From contig DASQFI010000054.1 in assembly GCA_035633215.1 (NCBI GenBank), forward strand, positions 222,274 through 286,273: 64,000 nt of DNA, written 5' to 3'. The DNA is from DASQFI01 sp035633215. GTDB lineage: Bacteria; Acidobacteriota; Vicinamibacteria; Vicinamibacterales; SCN-69-37. The position numbers were made by a program, and so were the translations under genes. Shown piece by piece: positions 49,479 to 59,093 of the stretch (position 1 is the stretch's first letter; each line of letters starts with the position of its first letter). The notes under the pieces were generated by a model, which was given only the letters and a program-made list of their open reading frames with translations, searched no databases and was not told the origin of the DNA.

Positions 49479-50609
49479 ATGCCTTTAGTCCCCCTAAAGT
49501 GCAGCTCGTTGATCGTCGCAATACTTCTGGTCGTCAATATTCAGACAGGACGCGTCACCCCCCAGGAACCACAGGGGTATCGCCCCCGACCTAAAGCGGT
49601 TCTCATCCCGGCGCAGACGCTGAGACTACCCGGCGACGTGGACAGCAATAGTCCCGCGCTCTGGACAGATTTTTTCGGCGATCCGATGCTGCACGTCCTG
49701 ACGTCCATTGCCGGCGCGCCGACCCATTGGTTTGGTTTGACGCTCGACACAATGGATGGACCGTATGAGACCAACATCATGCCGTGGCCGACCGGTGGCA
49801 ACTGGCTCGAAGCGGTCGTCGCGGACGCCGAAGGCACCTGGTACGGCTTCTATCACAACGAACGGCAGTCCTCGCTCTGTGCCGAGGATGCGCAACGCGT
49901 CGCGCCGCGTATCGGCGCCATGCGTTCGCGCGATCACGGAAAGACGTGGGACGATCTCGGCGTCGTCCTCGAGTCACCGGCGGACACGGACGACTGCAAT
50001 TCCTGGAACACCTATTTCGTCGGAGGCGTCGGCGACTTCAGCGTGATGCTCGATCAGGACGAGCAGTACCTGTACATCTTCTACTCGCAGTACGCCGGCG
50101 GCGTGGAATCGCAGGGGATCGCCGTCGCCCGTCTCGCCTGGGCCGATCGCGACCAGCCGGTGGGGAAGATCAACGTCTTCTACGAAAATGACTGGGTTCC
50201 CGCCCAGTTCGTCGAGGAGTCCATGGATCCGCCATCCCCCGCGCGCTGGGCCTATCCCGTGGGCTTTCCGCTGTTCCCGGCGAAGGATTCCTGGCACAAC
50301 GGCGACGACAAGGTCGATGCGTTCTGGGGACCGTCCGTCCACTGGAACACGGCCGTTGAGAGGTATGTGATGCTGCTGAACCGCGCGAAAGACATTTCCT
50401 GGGGGCAGGAGGGCATCTACGTGTCGTACGCCACACGCCTCGACGATCCATCCGCGTGGTCGACGCCGAAGCGGCTCCTCTCTGGCGGCAACTGGTATCC
50501 GCAGGTGCTCGGTCTCGAACCGGGCAGCGGCACCGACAAGGTCGCCGGCGAAACCGCCCGGTTCTTCATGTCGGGCGTGTCGGACTATCTCATCCGATTT
50601 ATGCGCTGA
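49479..50609 (+). CDS. Secreted beta-propeller protein, glycosidase-like fold
   Basis: The 376-residue protein has a signal peptide (CSSLIVAILLVVNIQTG). The mature part shows repeated sialidase/GH43-like blade features: TWYGFYHNERQSSL, MRSRDHGKTWDDLGVVL (a near Asp-box, SxDxGxTW), LYIFYSQYAGG and GIYVSYATRLDDPSAW. These point to a five- or six-bladed propeller that handles polysaccharides, but the catalytic acids of GH43 or sialidases were not identified. ATG 49479 is chosen for its GGAGGAG site (49462-49468) and for the signal peptide. It stands alone, between a tRNA and the rpoD gene (convergent), so no partner suggests a substrate. Confidence 0.72.
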   Translation: MPLVPLKCSSLIVAILLVVNIQTGRVTPQEPQGYRPRPKAVLIPAQTLRLPGDVDSNSPALWTDFFGDPMLHVLTSIAGAPTHWFGLTLDTMDGPYETNIMPWPTGGNWLEAVVADAEGTWYGFYHNERQSSLCAEDAQRVAPRIGAMRSRDHGKTWDDLGVVLESPADTDDCNSWNTYFVGGVGDFSVMLDQDEQYLYIFYSQYAGGVESQGIAVARLAWADRDQPVGKINVFYENDWVPAQFVEESMDPPSPARWAYPVGFPLFPAKDSWHNGDDKVDAFWGPSVHWNTAVERYVMLLNRAKDISWGQEGIYVSYATRLDDPSAWSTPKRLLSGGNWYPQVLGLEPGSGTDKVAGETARFFMSGVSDYLIRFMR

Positions 50610-50630
50610 CGGTTGTCTGCTGACGTACTT

Positions 50631-50762
50631 AACTTCGAACTTCAAACTTCAACGTCGAACTCAGGAACGCGCGGCGCTGGTCATCTTTTTCTAAGAAAAG
50701 ATGGCCAGCGTTAGTTCATTCCGCCGTTCGAAGTTCGAAGTTTGAAGTTCAAAGTTCGCAGG
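50631..50762. repeat. Foldback of GAACTTC heptamers around a 15-bp stem
   Basis: The outer arms (50631-50660 and about 50726-50756) are degenerate GAACTTC/GAAGTTC repeats that pair over some 26 of 30 positions. The inner stem CGCTGGTCATCTTTT / AAAAGATGGCCAGCG (50675-50689 and 50696-50710) has one G-T pair. The inner stem with its right flank (GATGGCCAGCGTTAGTTC) recurs at 60687-60726. It lies between the propeller gene and the rpoD stop (convergent) and could terminate both. Confidence 0.85.
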
Positions 50763-50768
50763 CTTCGC

Positions 50769-52451
<1,683 letters not shown>

Positions 52452-52565
52452 AGCCAGTCTCCTTACTAAACCGGGGGGCTTCGCCCCGCCGGACCCCCCA
52501 TCGCCGTCGCTCGCGGGGGCCCCTACGCCGCGCTCCGCTCCGGCGGGGCGCGCCTGTGACGCGCC

Positions 52566-54335
52566 TTACGCGTTCAGGTCCTCGAGCCGCTTCAACACCG
52601 CTTTCTTCCGTTCCCACAGCTGTGCCAGCTCGCGGTCGTTCCCGGCCGGCGACCGCTCCTGGAATCGGTCGATCTCCTCTTGGATGGCGGCGCGCTCGCG
52701 GTCGTACCGCCCCCGCCGCAGCGTATTCACGCAGTCGGCCGCCGGCGCGACTGGCGCTTCGGCCTGGGCCGCCCGCTCGAGCAGGGCGCGCTCCCCTTCA
52801 TTTAGACGCTCCCGGAGCAGACTCGGCAACAGGTCGGGCGGCACATCGGCCAGGTTGGCGGCCAGCCCGTAGATGGGGGCCGCCACCAGCCCCTCCAAAT
52901 CGCCCGGATCCAGCCTGGCGACCGCTGCCAGCCCCTCCACGGGCCGGTGAACCAGCGCCCAGAGCAGCCCCTGCTCGGCCGGGTTCATCCGGGCCACCGG
53001 GGGCACTGCCACGGCGGGCGCCTCGCGCCGGCGCTCGGCCGCCGCTTTTCGAATCTCATCCCGGATGACCGTTTCGGTGATCCGGGCCTTGTGGGCCAGG
53101 CGGTCGGCAAACTGGTCGCGCACGGCGGCATCTGGGATGCCGGCGGCCACGGCCAGCATCTGGTTCAGGAATGTCCGTCGGCTGTCCGGCCGGCTCAAAT
53201 CCAGGCGTTCGGCGGCACGATCGAGCACAAAATCTAGATACGGACGGGACCCCGTCAGGCGTTCGACGTAGGCCCGCCCGCCCGATTCCCTGATGTACGT
53301 ATCGGGATCGGTGCCCACCGGGAGCAGCGCGACGTTGACCTGGAACCCTTCGGTCACCAATAGCTCTGACGAGCGTACGGCGGCTCCCTGCCCGGCGGCG
53401 TCGGGATCAAAACTGAGAACGACTTTCGAGGTAAAGCGTTTCAGCGTGCGGCCCTGAGCGCTCGTCAATGCGGTTCCGCACGAAGCAACCACCGGCTGAA
53501 CGCCGGCCTGCCAGACCTGCGCCAAGTCGAAGTACCCCTCGACCAGCACACAGTAATTGTGCTTCCGAACGGCCCCTTTCGTCACGTCCAACCCGTACAG
53601 CGTCCGGCCCTTCGTGTAGATGGGGGTTTCGGGCGAATTCAGGTATTTCGGCACCTGGCCCGGGTCGAGCGCCCGGCCGCCGAAGGCCACCAGTGACCCG
53701 GTGTCCCGGGCGATTGGGATCATGAGCCGGTTCCGAAAGAAATCGGCCATGCGGCCATCGTCGCGCTGCATGACCAGCCGGCTCTTGAGCTGGAGGGCCA
53801 CCGGAACCCGTTGGTCGGCGAACCGGGATTGAAGCGTGTCGCGCCCGCCGGCTGGCGCGTATCCGTAGCCGAAGGTCGCGATCGTCTCCGCGTTCAGTCC
53901 GCGCGACTCGAGCTCCCGGCGCGCGCGGGCGCCCGCGGGCGTCGCCAGCTGGTCGCGGTAGAACGCCGCGGCTTCCTCGTGCAGCTTCACGATCGCGTCA
54001 CGTTCGGCTGCCGCCTGGCGATCCTCGGTGCTGCCTGTCGGTTCGGGAACCGGGATGCCGGCGCGCTGCGCCAGGGACCGGATCGCCTCCGGAAACGCGA
54101 TCTTCTGGTGCAGCTCGACGAAGCTCACGACGTCGCCGCCGGCGCCGCAGCCGAAGCAATGAAACACGCCCTTGTCCCGGTTCACCGTGAACGACGGCGA
54201 CTTCTCCTGGTGAAACGGACAGAGTCCCTTCCACGTCGCCCCCGCCTTTTTCAGCGGCACGACATCGCCCACGACCGCGACGATGTCGGTCTGGGACTTC
54301 AAGTCGTCCAGGAAAGACTGGGGAAACAGCGCCAT
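52566..54335 (-). CDS. dnaG: DNA primase DnaG
   Basis: DnaG makes RNA primers for replication. The 589-residue protein has the N-terminal CHC2 zinc finger with Cys39, His42, Cys60 and Cys63 (GLCPFHQEKSPSF ... FHCFGCGAGG). The TOPRIM core has LVEGYFDLAQVWQAG and the metal motif SFDPDAAGQGA. The C-terminal helicase-binding region (from about residue 440) is rich in Arg and Ala. The length is usual. The gap to rpoD (52452-52565) has a GGGGGCCCC core (52515-52523) of the dispersed GC-rich type. ATG 54335 is the clear start. Confidence 0.97.
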   Translation of the reverse strand: MALFPQSFLDDLKSQTDIVAVVGDVVPLKKAGATWKGLCPFHQEKSPSFTVNRDKGVFHCFGCGAGGDVVSFVELHQKIAFPEAIRSLAQRAGIPVPEPTGSTEDRQAAAERDAIVKLHEEAAAFYRDQLATPAGARARRELESRGLNAETIATFGYGYAPAGGRDTLQSRFADQRVPVALQLKSRLVMQRDDGRMADFFRNRLMIPIARDTGSLVAFGGRALDPGQVPKYLNSPETPIYTKGRTLYGLDVTKGAVRKHNYCVLVEGYFDLAQVWQAGVQPVVASCGTALTSAQGRTLKRFTSKVVLSFDPDAAGQGAAVRSSELLVTEGFQVNVALLPVGTDPDTYIRESGGRAYVERLTGSRPYLDFVLDRAAERLDLSRPDSRRTFLNQMLAVAAGIPDAAVRDQFADRLAHKARITETVIRDEIRKAAAERRREAPAVAVPPVARMNPAEQGLLWALVHRPVEGLAAVARLDPGDLEGLVAAPIYGLAANLADVPPDLLPSLLRERLNEGERALLERAAQAEAPVAPAADCVNTLRRGRYDRERAAIQEEIDRFQERSPAGNDRELAQLWERKKAVLKRLEDLNA

Positions 54336-54390
54336 CGTGAGTCGTGTCTATCTGAAATCTTCAAGCTGGAATCTGTCATCTTGCATCGGG

Positions 54391-54488
54391 CAATCTGAAA
54401 TCTGCGAATCTGGAATCTATCGGGAATCGGCAATCTATCTACGTCAACGGGCAGAGACTACAGATTCCAGATTCCACATCTCAGATTG
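54391..54488. repeat. Foldback of AATCTG-type repeats
   Basis: The left arm (54391-54418) and the right arm (54461-54488) are built from degenerate GAATCTG/CAGATTC units and pair over most of 28 bp. Similar units continue left to about 54350. The element lies in the gap between the end of mutS2 and the start of dnaG on the minus strand. Confidence 0.85.
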
Positions 54489-54500
54489 ACCGTCTGGCGA

Positions 54501-56933
54501 TCATTCTTTTAACTGAATAATAGTGGCTGCTTGTCCGCCTTCGTTTTCCGGCGCCGGCGACACGCTTGCGACGAGCACGTGTTCACGAAAGTAGCTCCGC
54601 AAGGCGTCGCGCAGCCGGCCCGTGCCGTGGCCGTGGACGATTCTGAGACGACGCTCGTCAGCGAGCAGCGCCGTGTCCAGAAACTTCTCCGCGCGCGCGA
54701 GCGCTTCGTCCACCGTCGCGCCGATCACGATGAGTTCCGCGGACGGGAGGCGCACGGCGTCGGTGATTCCCGGCTGCCGAATCTCGCGCGCGGCCGTCCG
54801 GGCTTCCCGGCGTTCGATCTTCCTGGCTTCCGAGCCTGCCGTCACTCCAGTCCGCAGGTCTCCCACCGCCACTCGCATCCGTTTGCCGCGGATGTCCACC
54901 TCGACGTGGCGGTCGGACACGTCGCGGACAATGCCCTCGGATCCGAATGGCGTCACGAATACACGCTGTCCGATCTCCGGCGGGACGTCGAGCGCGCGGC
55001 CCTCGGACCCGTCGGGCGCGGCGGCTTCGAGCGACGCGCCAATCGTGTCGAGCGCGGCACGCGCTGCGGCGCGAAGCCCGCCGACGTCTCCCGTCGACAG
55101 CACGGGTCCGCGCGCGCGCGGCTGGCGTTCCGCCCGCCCGGCGAGCGCGCCCGCCCGCGTCTTGAGCTCCGCCACGACGGCATCGACCTCGGCGCGCGCC
55201 TCGCGCAGCCGCTCGTTGAGCTTGTCATCGAGCCGCTTCTTGAGGACCGCCTCGCGTTCGGCCAGACGCATCTCGCGATCGAGCAGGTTGCGGCGCTCAC
55301 GCGAGAGCGTGGCGCGCTCGTCCTCCGTGAGTTTTCGCTGCCGCTCGAGCGACGAGAGCTCCGCATCGACGCGGGCGAGGTGCGCGGCGAGCAGCGACTC
55401 GCGGCCGGACCGTCTGGCGCGGGCGTCGGCCACGACGGAGACGGGGAGCCCGAGGCGTTCGGCGATCTCCAGCGCCAGGCTTCGGCCGGGGGCGCCGTAG
55501 ATCAACCGATAGGTCGGCGCGTACGTATCCGGATCGAAACCAAACGCGGCGGCGGCGACGTCGGGCGTCGTCGCCGCGTATGACTTCAGCGCATCGTCAT
55601 GCGTCGTCGCGATGACGACGGCGCCGCGGCGCCGGAAGTGATCGATGACGGCCGCGCCGAGCGCGCCGCCTTCGGCCGGATCGGTCCCGCTGCCCACTTC
55701 GTCGAGCAGGATGAGCGCGGGCAGCTCGAGCGCGCGGTCCATCTCGACGAGGTTCGCCACGCGCGCCGAAAACGTGCTGAGACTCGCGGCAATCGACTGC
55801 TCGTCACCGATGTCGGCGAAGATCGATCGGAACGGCGTGAACGTGCTGCTCGCGTCGACCGGGATCAGCAGTCCGGCCTGCGCCATCACCGCCAGCAATC
55901 CGACGGCCTTGAGCGCGACGGTCTTGCCGCCGGTGTTCGGGCCCGAGATCACCAGCGCCCGCGTCGGCGGAACGATCAGGAGATCGGTTGGGGTCGGCGT
56001 CCCTGTCAGGATCGGATGCCGCGCATCGCGGAACTCGAGGCGGCCATCGCGCGCGAGCGCCGGCGCCGTGCCGCCCAGGCGCTCCGCCAGTCGCGCCTTG
56101 GCCTGGAGCTCATCAAGCTTGCCCGCGGCATGGACCGCGGCGTCGAGCTCCACGCTCCGGACCCGGAATGCGTCGGTGAGCGCGGTCAGAATCCGGAGGA
56201 TCTCCTCTTTCTCTCGATCGACGAGCGCGACGATGTCGTTGTTGAGCTCGACGGTGGGCAGCGGTTCGAGATAGAGGCTGGCCCCGCTCGCCGACGCGCC
56301 GTGCACGATCCCAGGAATCGCGGTCCGATGCTCGGCGCGCACGACGACCACGTACCGGCCGTTTCGATCGGTGACGATCTGATCCTGCAGATACTTGGCG
56401 GTCTCACGCCCGCGCGTCAGGCCCTCGAGCGTCGAGCGCAGGCGGGCGCGCTGACGTCGCAGCGCGTCGCGAATGTCCCGAAGCGCCGGGCTCGCGCCGT
56501 CCTGGATGTCGCCTGACGGCAAAATCGCCCGTCGCACGGCCGCCGTTTCCGGCGCGAAGGAGGCGACTCGCGCCGTGATTTCGGCGAGCAGCCTGCTGGA
56601 TCCCTGCGAGGTGACGCCCCCGGCGACCGATGCAATCGACTCGGTGAAGCGCGCCAGGGCCAGCAACTGGAGCGGCGTCAACGGCTCGGCCGCGACGCCG
56701 AGTGCGTCGAGCACGGCCGGCAGCTCGTCGGTCGCGTCGATCGAAAGGGTGCCACCCGCCTTGAGAAACGCGACGGCTTCCTGCGTCTGATCGAGCCGGC
56801 GCTGGACGCGCTCCGCGTCGGTCGACGGGTCGAGCATCAAGGCGCGCTCCCGCCCGAAAGGCGTCAGCGTCTCACGCGCCAACGCCTCGCGGATTCGATC
56901 GAACTCGAGAGCCCGAAGAACAGCCGATTGCAT
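54501..56933 (-). CDS. mutS2: MutS2 ATPase/endonuclease
   Basis: MutS2 acts on branched DNA and stalled ribosomes rather than in mismatch repair. The 810-residue protein lacks the mismatch-binding domain of MutS1. It has a lever/clamp region, then the ATPase with Walker A SGPNTGGKTVALKAVG and Walker B LILLDEVGSGTDPAEGG. A long coiled coil (about residues 510-610) leads to a KOW-like segment (GQRVFVTPFGSEGIV) and a C-terminal Smr nuclease domain with VIGATVDEALARAEKFL and HGHGTGRLRDALR. All key elements are present. It is divergent from rtcB by 64 bp. The ATG lies at 56933. Confidence 0.95.
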   Translation of the reverse strand: MQSAVLRALEFDRIREALARETLTPFGRERALMLDPSTDAERVQRRLDQTQEAVAFLKAGGTLSIDATDELPAVLDALGVAAEPLTPLQLLALARFTESIASVAGGVTSQGSSRLLAEITARVASFAPETAAVRRAILPSGDIQDGASPALRDIRDALRRQRARLRSTLEGLTRGRETAKYLQDQIVTDRNGRYVVVVRAEHRTAIPGIVHGASASGASLYLEPLPTVELNNDIVALVDREKEEILRILTALTDAFRVRSVELDAAVHAAGKLDELQAKARLAERLGGTAPALARDGRLEFRDARHPILTGTPTPTDLLIVPPTRALVISGPNTGGKTVALKAVGLLAVMAQAGLLIPVDASSTFTPFRSIFADIGDEQSIAASLSTFSARVANLVEMDRALELPALILLDEVGSGTDPAEGGALGAAVIDHFRRRGAVVIATTHDDALKSYAATTPDVAAAAFGFDPDTYAPTYRLIYGAPGRSLALEIAERLGLPVSVVADARARRSGRESLLAAHLARVDAELSSLERQRKLTEDERATLSRERRNLLDREMRLAEREAVLKKRLDDKLNERLREARAEVDAVVAELKTRAGALAGRAERQPRARGPVLSTGDVGGLRAAARAALDTIGASLEAAAPDGSEGRALDVPPEIGQRVFVTPFGSEGIVRDVSDRHVEVDIRGKRMRVAVGDLRTGVTAGSEARKIERREARTAAREIRQPGITDAVRLPSAELIVIGATVDEALARAEKFLDTALLADERRLRIVHGHGTGRLRDALRSYFREHVLVASVSPAPENEGGQAATIIQLKE

Positions 56934-56997
56934 TGGGAGCGCCCCAGGTGCCGGGGCAATCCAACATTATGACACAGGTCCCCATATGATCGCCGGG

Positions 56998-58167
56998 ATG
57001 AGTCTCGTGACGTTCGGACCGGTCGAAGACGCCGTGCGCCGGCAGATCGAGACGTGCCAGCGCGTCGAACGCGCCGCGCCGGCCGTGCTCTGCGCCGACA
57101 ACCACATCGGCTACTCGATGCCCATCGGCGGCGTCGTCGGCTACGAGTCGCATGTTTCGCCGTCGGCAGTCGGCTTCGACATCGCGTGCGGCAACTGCGC
57201 GGTGCGGACCGACGTGTCCGCCTCGTCGATCGACCGTCGCGCCGTGATGGACGAGATTTGGCGCGTGCTGTCGTTCGGCATTGGCCGCCGGAACGCCGAA
57301 CGCGTCGAGCATTCCGTACTCGACGAGATTGCCGAGTGCGGCCATCCGTTTCAGAAGGGGCTGGCGCACATGGCCGCTCAGCAGCTCGGCACCATCGGCA
57401 GCGGCAACCACTACGTGGATCTGTTCGAGGACGAGAACGACGGCGCGTTGTGGGTCGGCGTGCATTTCGGTTCGCGTGGCTTCGGGCATCGCACCGCGAC
57501 CTGGGCGCTCGATCGCATCGGCCAGAAGAGCCAGGGCATGAACGCGCCGCCGGCGGTCATCCGGCTGCGCACGGAGCTCGCCGAGCTTTACATCGATGGC
57601 ATGGAGCGCGCGGGCCGGTACGCGTATGCCGGACGCGACTGGGTGGTCGATCGCGTGCTGCGCATCCTGGGCGCGACGGCCCTCGATCGCGTGCACAACC
57701 ACCACAATTTCGCCTGGAAAGAAACCCATGACGGCCGCGAGCTCTGGGTGCATCGCAAGGGTGCCACGCCGGCGTTTCCGGGCCAGCGCGGATTCGTCGG
57801 CGGGACGATGGGGGAGCCGGCTGTGATTCTCGAAGGCCGGGCCGGCGAGCGATCGGAAGCGTCGCTCTACTCCACGGTGCATGGCGCCGGCCGAGTGCTC
57901 TCGCGCACCCGCGCCGCCGGCAAGCGCAACCGGCGGACCGGCCAGACGATCAGTCCCGGCCTCGTCGATTTCAAGAAGGTGAAGCGGACGATTGCCGAGC
58001 AGGGCATCGAACTCCGCGGCGGCGGCGCCGACGAAGCGCCCGAGTGCTACAAACGGCTGTCGGACGTGCTGGCGCATCACGGCAACACGGTTCGCGTGCT
58101 TCACGTGCTGCGGCCGATCGGCGTCGCGATGGCGGGGCGTGACGAATACGATCCGTTTAGAGACTGA
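56998..58167 (+). CDS. rtcB: RNA-splicing ligase RtcB
   Basis: RtcB joins RNA 2',3'-cyclic phosphate (or 3'-phosphate) ends to 5'-OH ends, using GTP and Mn2+. The 389-residue protein keeps the metal and guanylate sites: AVGFDIACGNCAVRTD, LGTIGSGNHYVDLFED, HFGSRGFGHR, NHHNFAWKE and the guanylated His in STVHGAGRVLSR. It ends with GGGADEAPECYK and VLRPIGVAMAG. No archease, RtcA or RtcR regulator is in the window. ATG 56998 is preferred because the family start VTFGPVED lies right after it. ATG 56986 adds four residues. Confidence 0.94.
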   Translation: MSLVTFGPVEDAVRRQIETCQRVERAAPAVLCADNHIGYSMPIGGVVGYESHVSPSAVGFDIACGNCAVRTDVSASSIDRRAVMDEIWRVLSFGIGRRNAERVEHSVLDEIAECGHPFQKGLAHMAAQQLGTIGSGNHYVDLFEDENDGALWVGVHFGSRGFGHRTATWALDRIGQKSQGMNAPPAVIRLRTELAELYIDGMERAGRYAYAGRDWVVDRVLRILGATALDRVHNHHNFAWKETHDGRELWVHRKGATPAFPGQRGFVGGTMGEPAVILEGRAGERSEASLYSTVHGAGRVLSRTRAAGKRNRRTGQTISPGLVDFKKVKRTIAEQGIELRGGGADEAPECYKRLSDVLAHHGNTVRVLHVLRPIGVAMAGRDEYDPFRD

Positions 58168-58180
58168 AGCGCCGACGGAT

Positions 58181-58225
58181 GTAGGCCGGCCCTTCAGGGC
58201 CGGCGGGGCTGAAGCCCCGCCCTAC
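58181..58225. terminator. Twin hairpin between convergent rtcB and larB
   Basis: GCCGGCCC-TTCA-GGGCCGGC (58185-58204) and GGCGGGGC-TGAA-GCCCCGCC (58202-58221) are two perfect 8-bp stems, enclosed by GTAGG (58181) and CCTAC (58221-58225). The CTA at 58222-58224 is the stop codon of larB on the minus strand. It ends in the same way as the element at 38831-38891. It probably serves as a bidirectional terminator. Confidence 0.75.
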
Positions 58226-59019
58226 CCCTGTTCCAAGTGGTTTATCGAGCTCGCCACCGCCGCTGCGCCGAACCCGTTGTCGATGTTGACCACCGACACT
58301 CCCGTCGCGCAGGAATTGAGCATCGCGAGGAGCGCCGTCATGCCGCCGAAACTTGCGCCGTAGCCGACGCTCGTCGGCACGGCGATGACCGGCGCGCGGA
58401 CAAGTCCGCCTACCACGCTCGGGAGGGCCCCCTCCATGCCGGCCACCGCGATCACGACGCGCGCGGCGCGGAGGCGCTCCCGCTCGGCCAGCAGACGGTG
58501 CAATCCGGCGACGCCGACGTCGTAGAGCCGGTCCACGACGTTGCCCATGACCTCGGCCGAGACTGAGGCTTCCTCCGCCACTGGTATGTCAGAAGTTCCC
58601 GCTGCTACTACCAGGATGACACCATGGCCGGCAGCCACCGGGACGCGTCGCTCGATAATCCGGGCCTGTTCGTGAAAGCGGACATCCGGTACGAGTTTCG
58701 CTACTTCGGCGTGGGTGGCAGCGTCTGTCCGCGTGACCAGCAAGCTGTGACCGCGACCGACGATGGCCTTGGCGATGAGGGCCACTTGTTCGGAGGTCTT
58801 GCCCTGACCAAACACGACCTCGGGAAACCCCTGGCGGTGGGCGCGGTCGTGGTCGATGCGCGCGAACCCGAGGTCCTCAAAGGGCGCGTCACCCACTTTG
58901 GTCAGGTCCTTGGCGCGCCGCTCGGCGTCGGACGGATCGAGCCGGCCCTCGCGCACGGCATCAAAGAGCGCGCGAAGCGAGTCCAGAGGGCCGGCGGGAT
59001 GCCAAGGGTGTTCGTCCAC
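58222..59019 (-). CDS. larB: LarB-like pyridinium-3,5-biscarboxylate synthase
   Basis: LarB carboxylates and hydrolyses nicotinic acid adenine dinucleotide in the first step of the nickel-pincer cofactor pathway. The 265-residue protein has the N-terminal LarB extension, with FARIDHDRAHRQGFPEVVFG (the NaAD-site region), and a C-terminal AIR-carboxylase-like (PurE) fold with VVAAGTSDIPVAEEA, VGVAGLHRLL, VAGMEGALPSVVGG and VPTSVGYGASFGG. LarC and LarE are not in the window, so the pathway must be completed elsewhere or the cofactor is not made. The start is GTG 59019. Confidence 0.92.
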   Translation of the reverse strand: MDEHPWHPAGPLDSLRALFDAVREGRLDPSDAERRAKDLTKVGDAPFEDLGFARIDHDRAHRQGFPEVVFGQGKTSEQVALIAKAIVGRGHSLLVTRTDAATHAEVAKLVPDVRFHEQARIIERRVPVAAGHGVILVVAAGTSDIPVAEEASVSAEVMGNVVDRLYDVGVAGLHRLLAERERLRAARVVIAVAGMEGALPSVVGGLVRAPVIAVPTSVGYGASFGGMTALLAMLNSCATGVSVVNIDNGFGAAAVASSINHLEQG

Positions 59020-59029
59020 GGATTCACGT

Positions 59030-59059
59030 TTGACTCCGCCGAGAGCCCGTACCTAGAAT
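59030..59059 (+). promoter_or_regulatory. Sigma-70 promoter for the processive GT2
   Basis: TTGACT (59030-59035) and TAGAAT (59054-59059), each a 5/6 match to consensus, are separated by 18 bp. Transcription would start near 59066, about 28 nt before the ATG of the glycosyltransferase gene. It lies in the short divergent gap next to larB. Confidence 0.65.
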
Positions 59060-59093
59060 TGCGGATCGTGCCGAGGCGGCGGTCCCTCATTTT

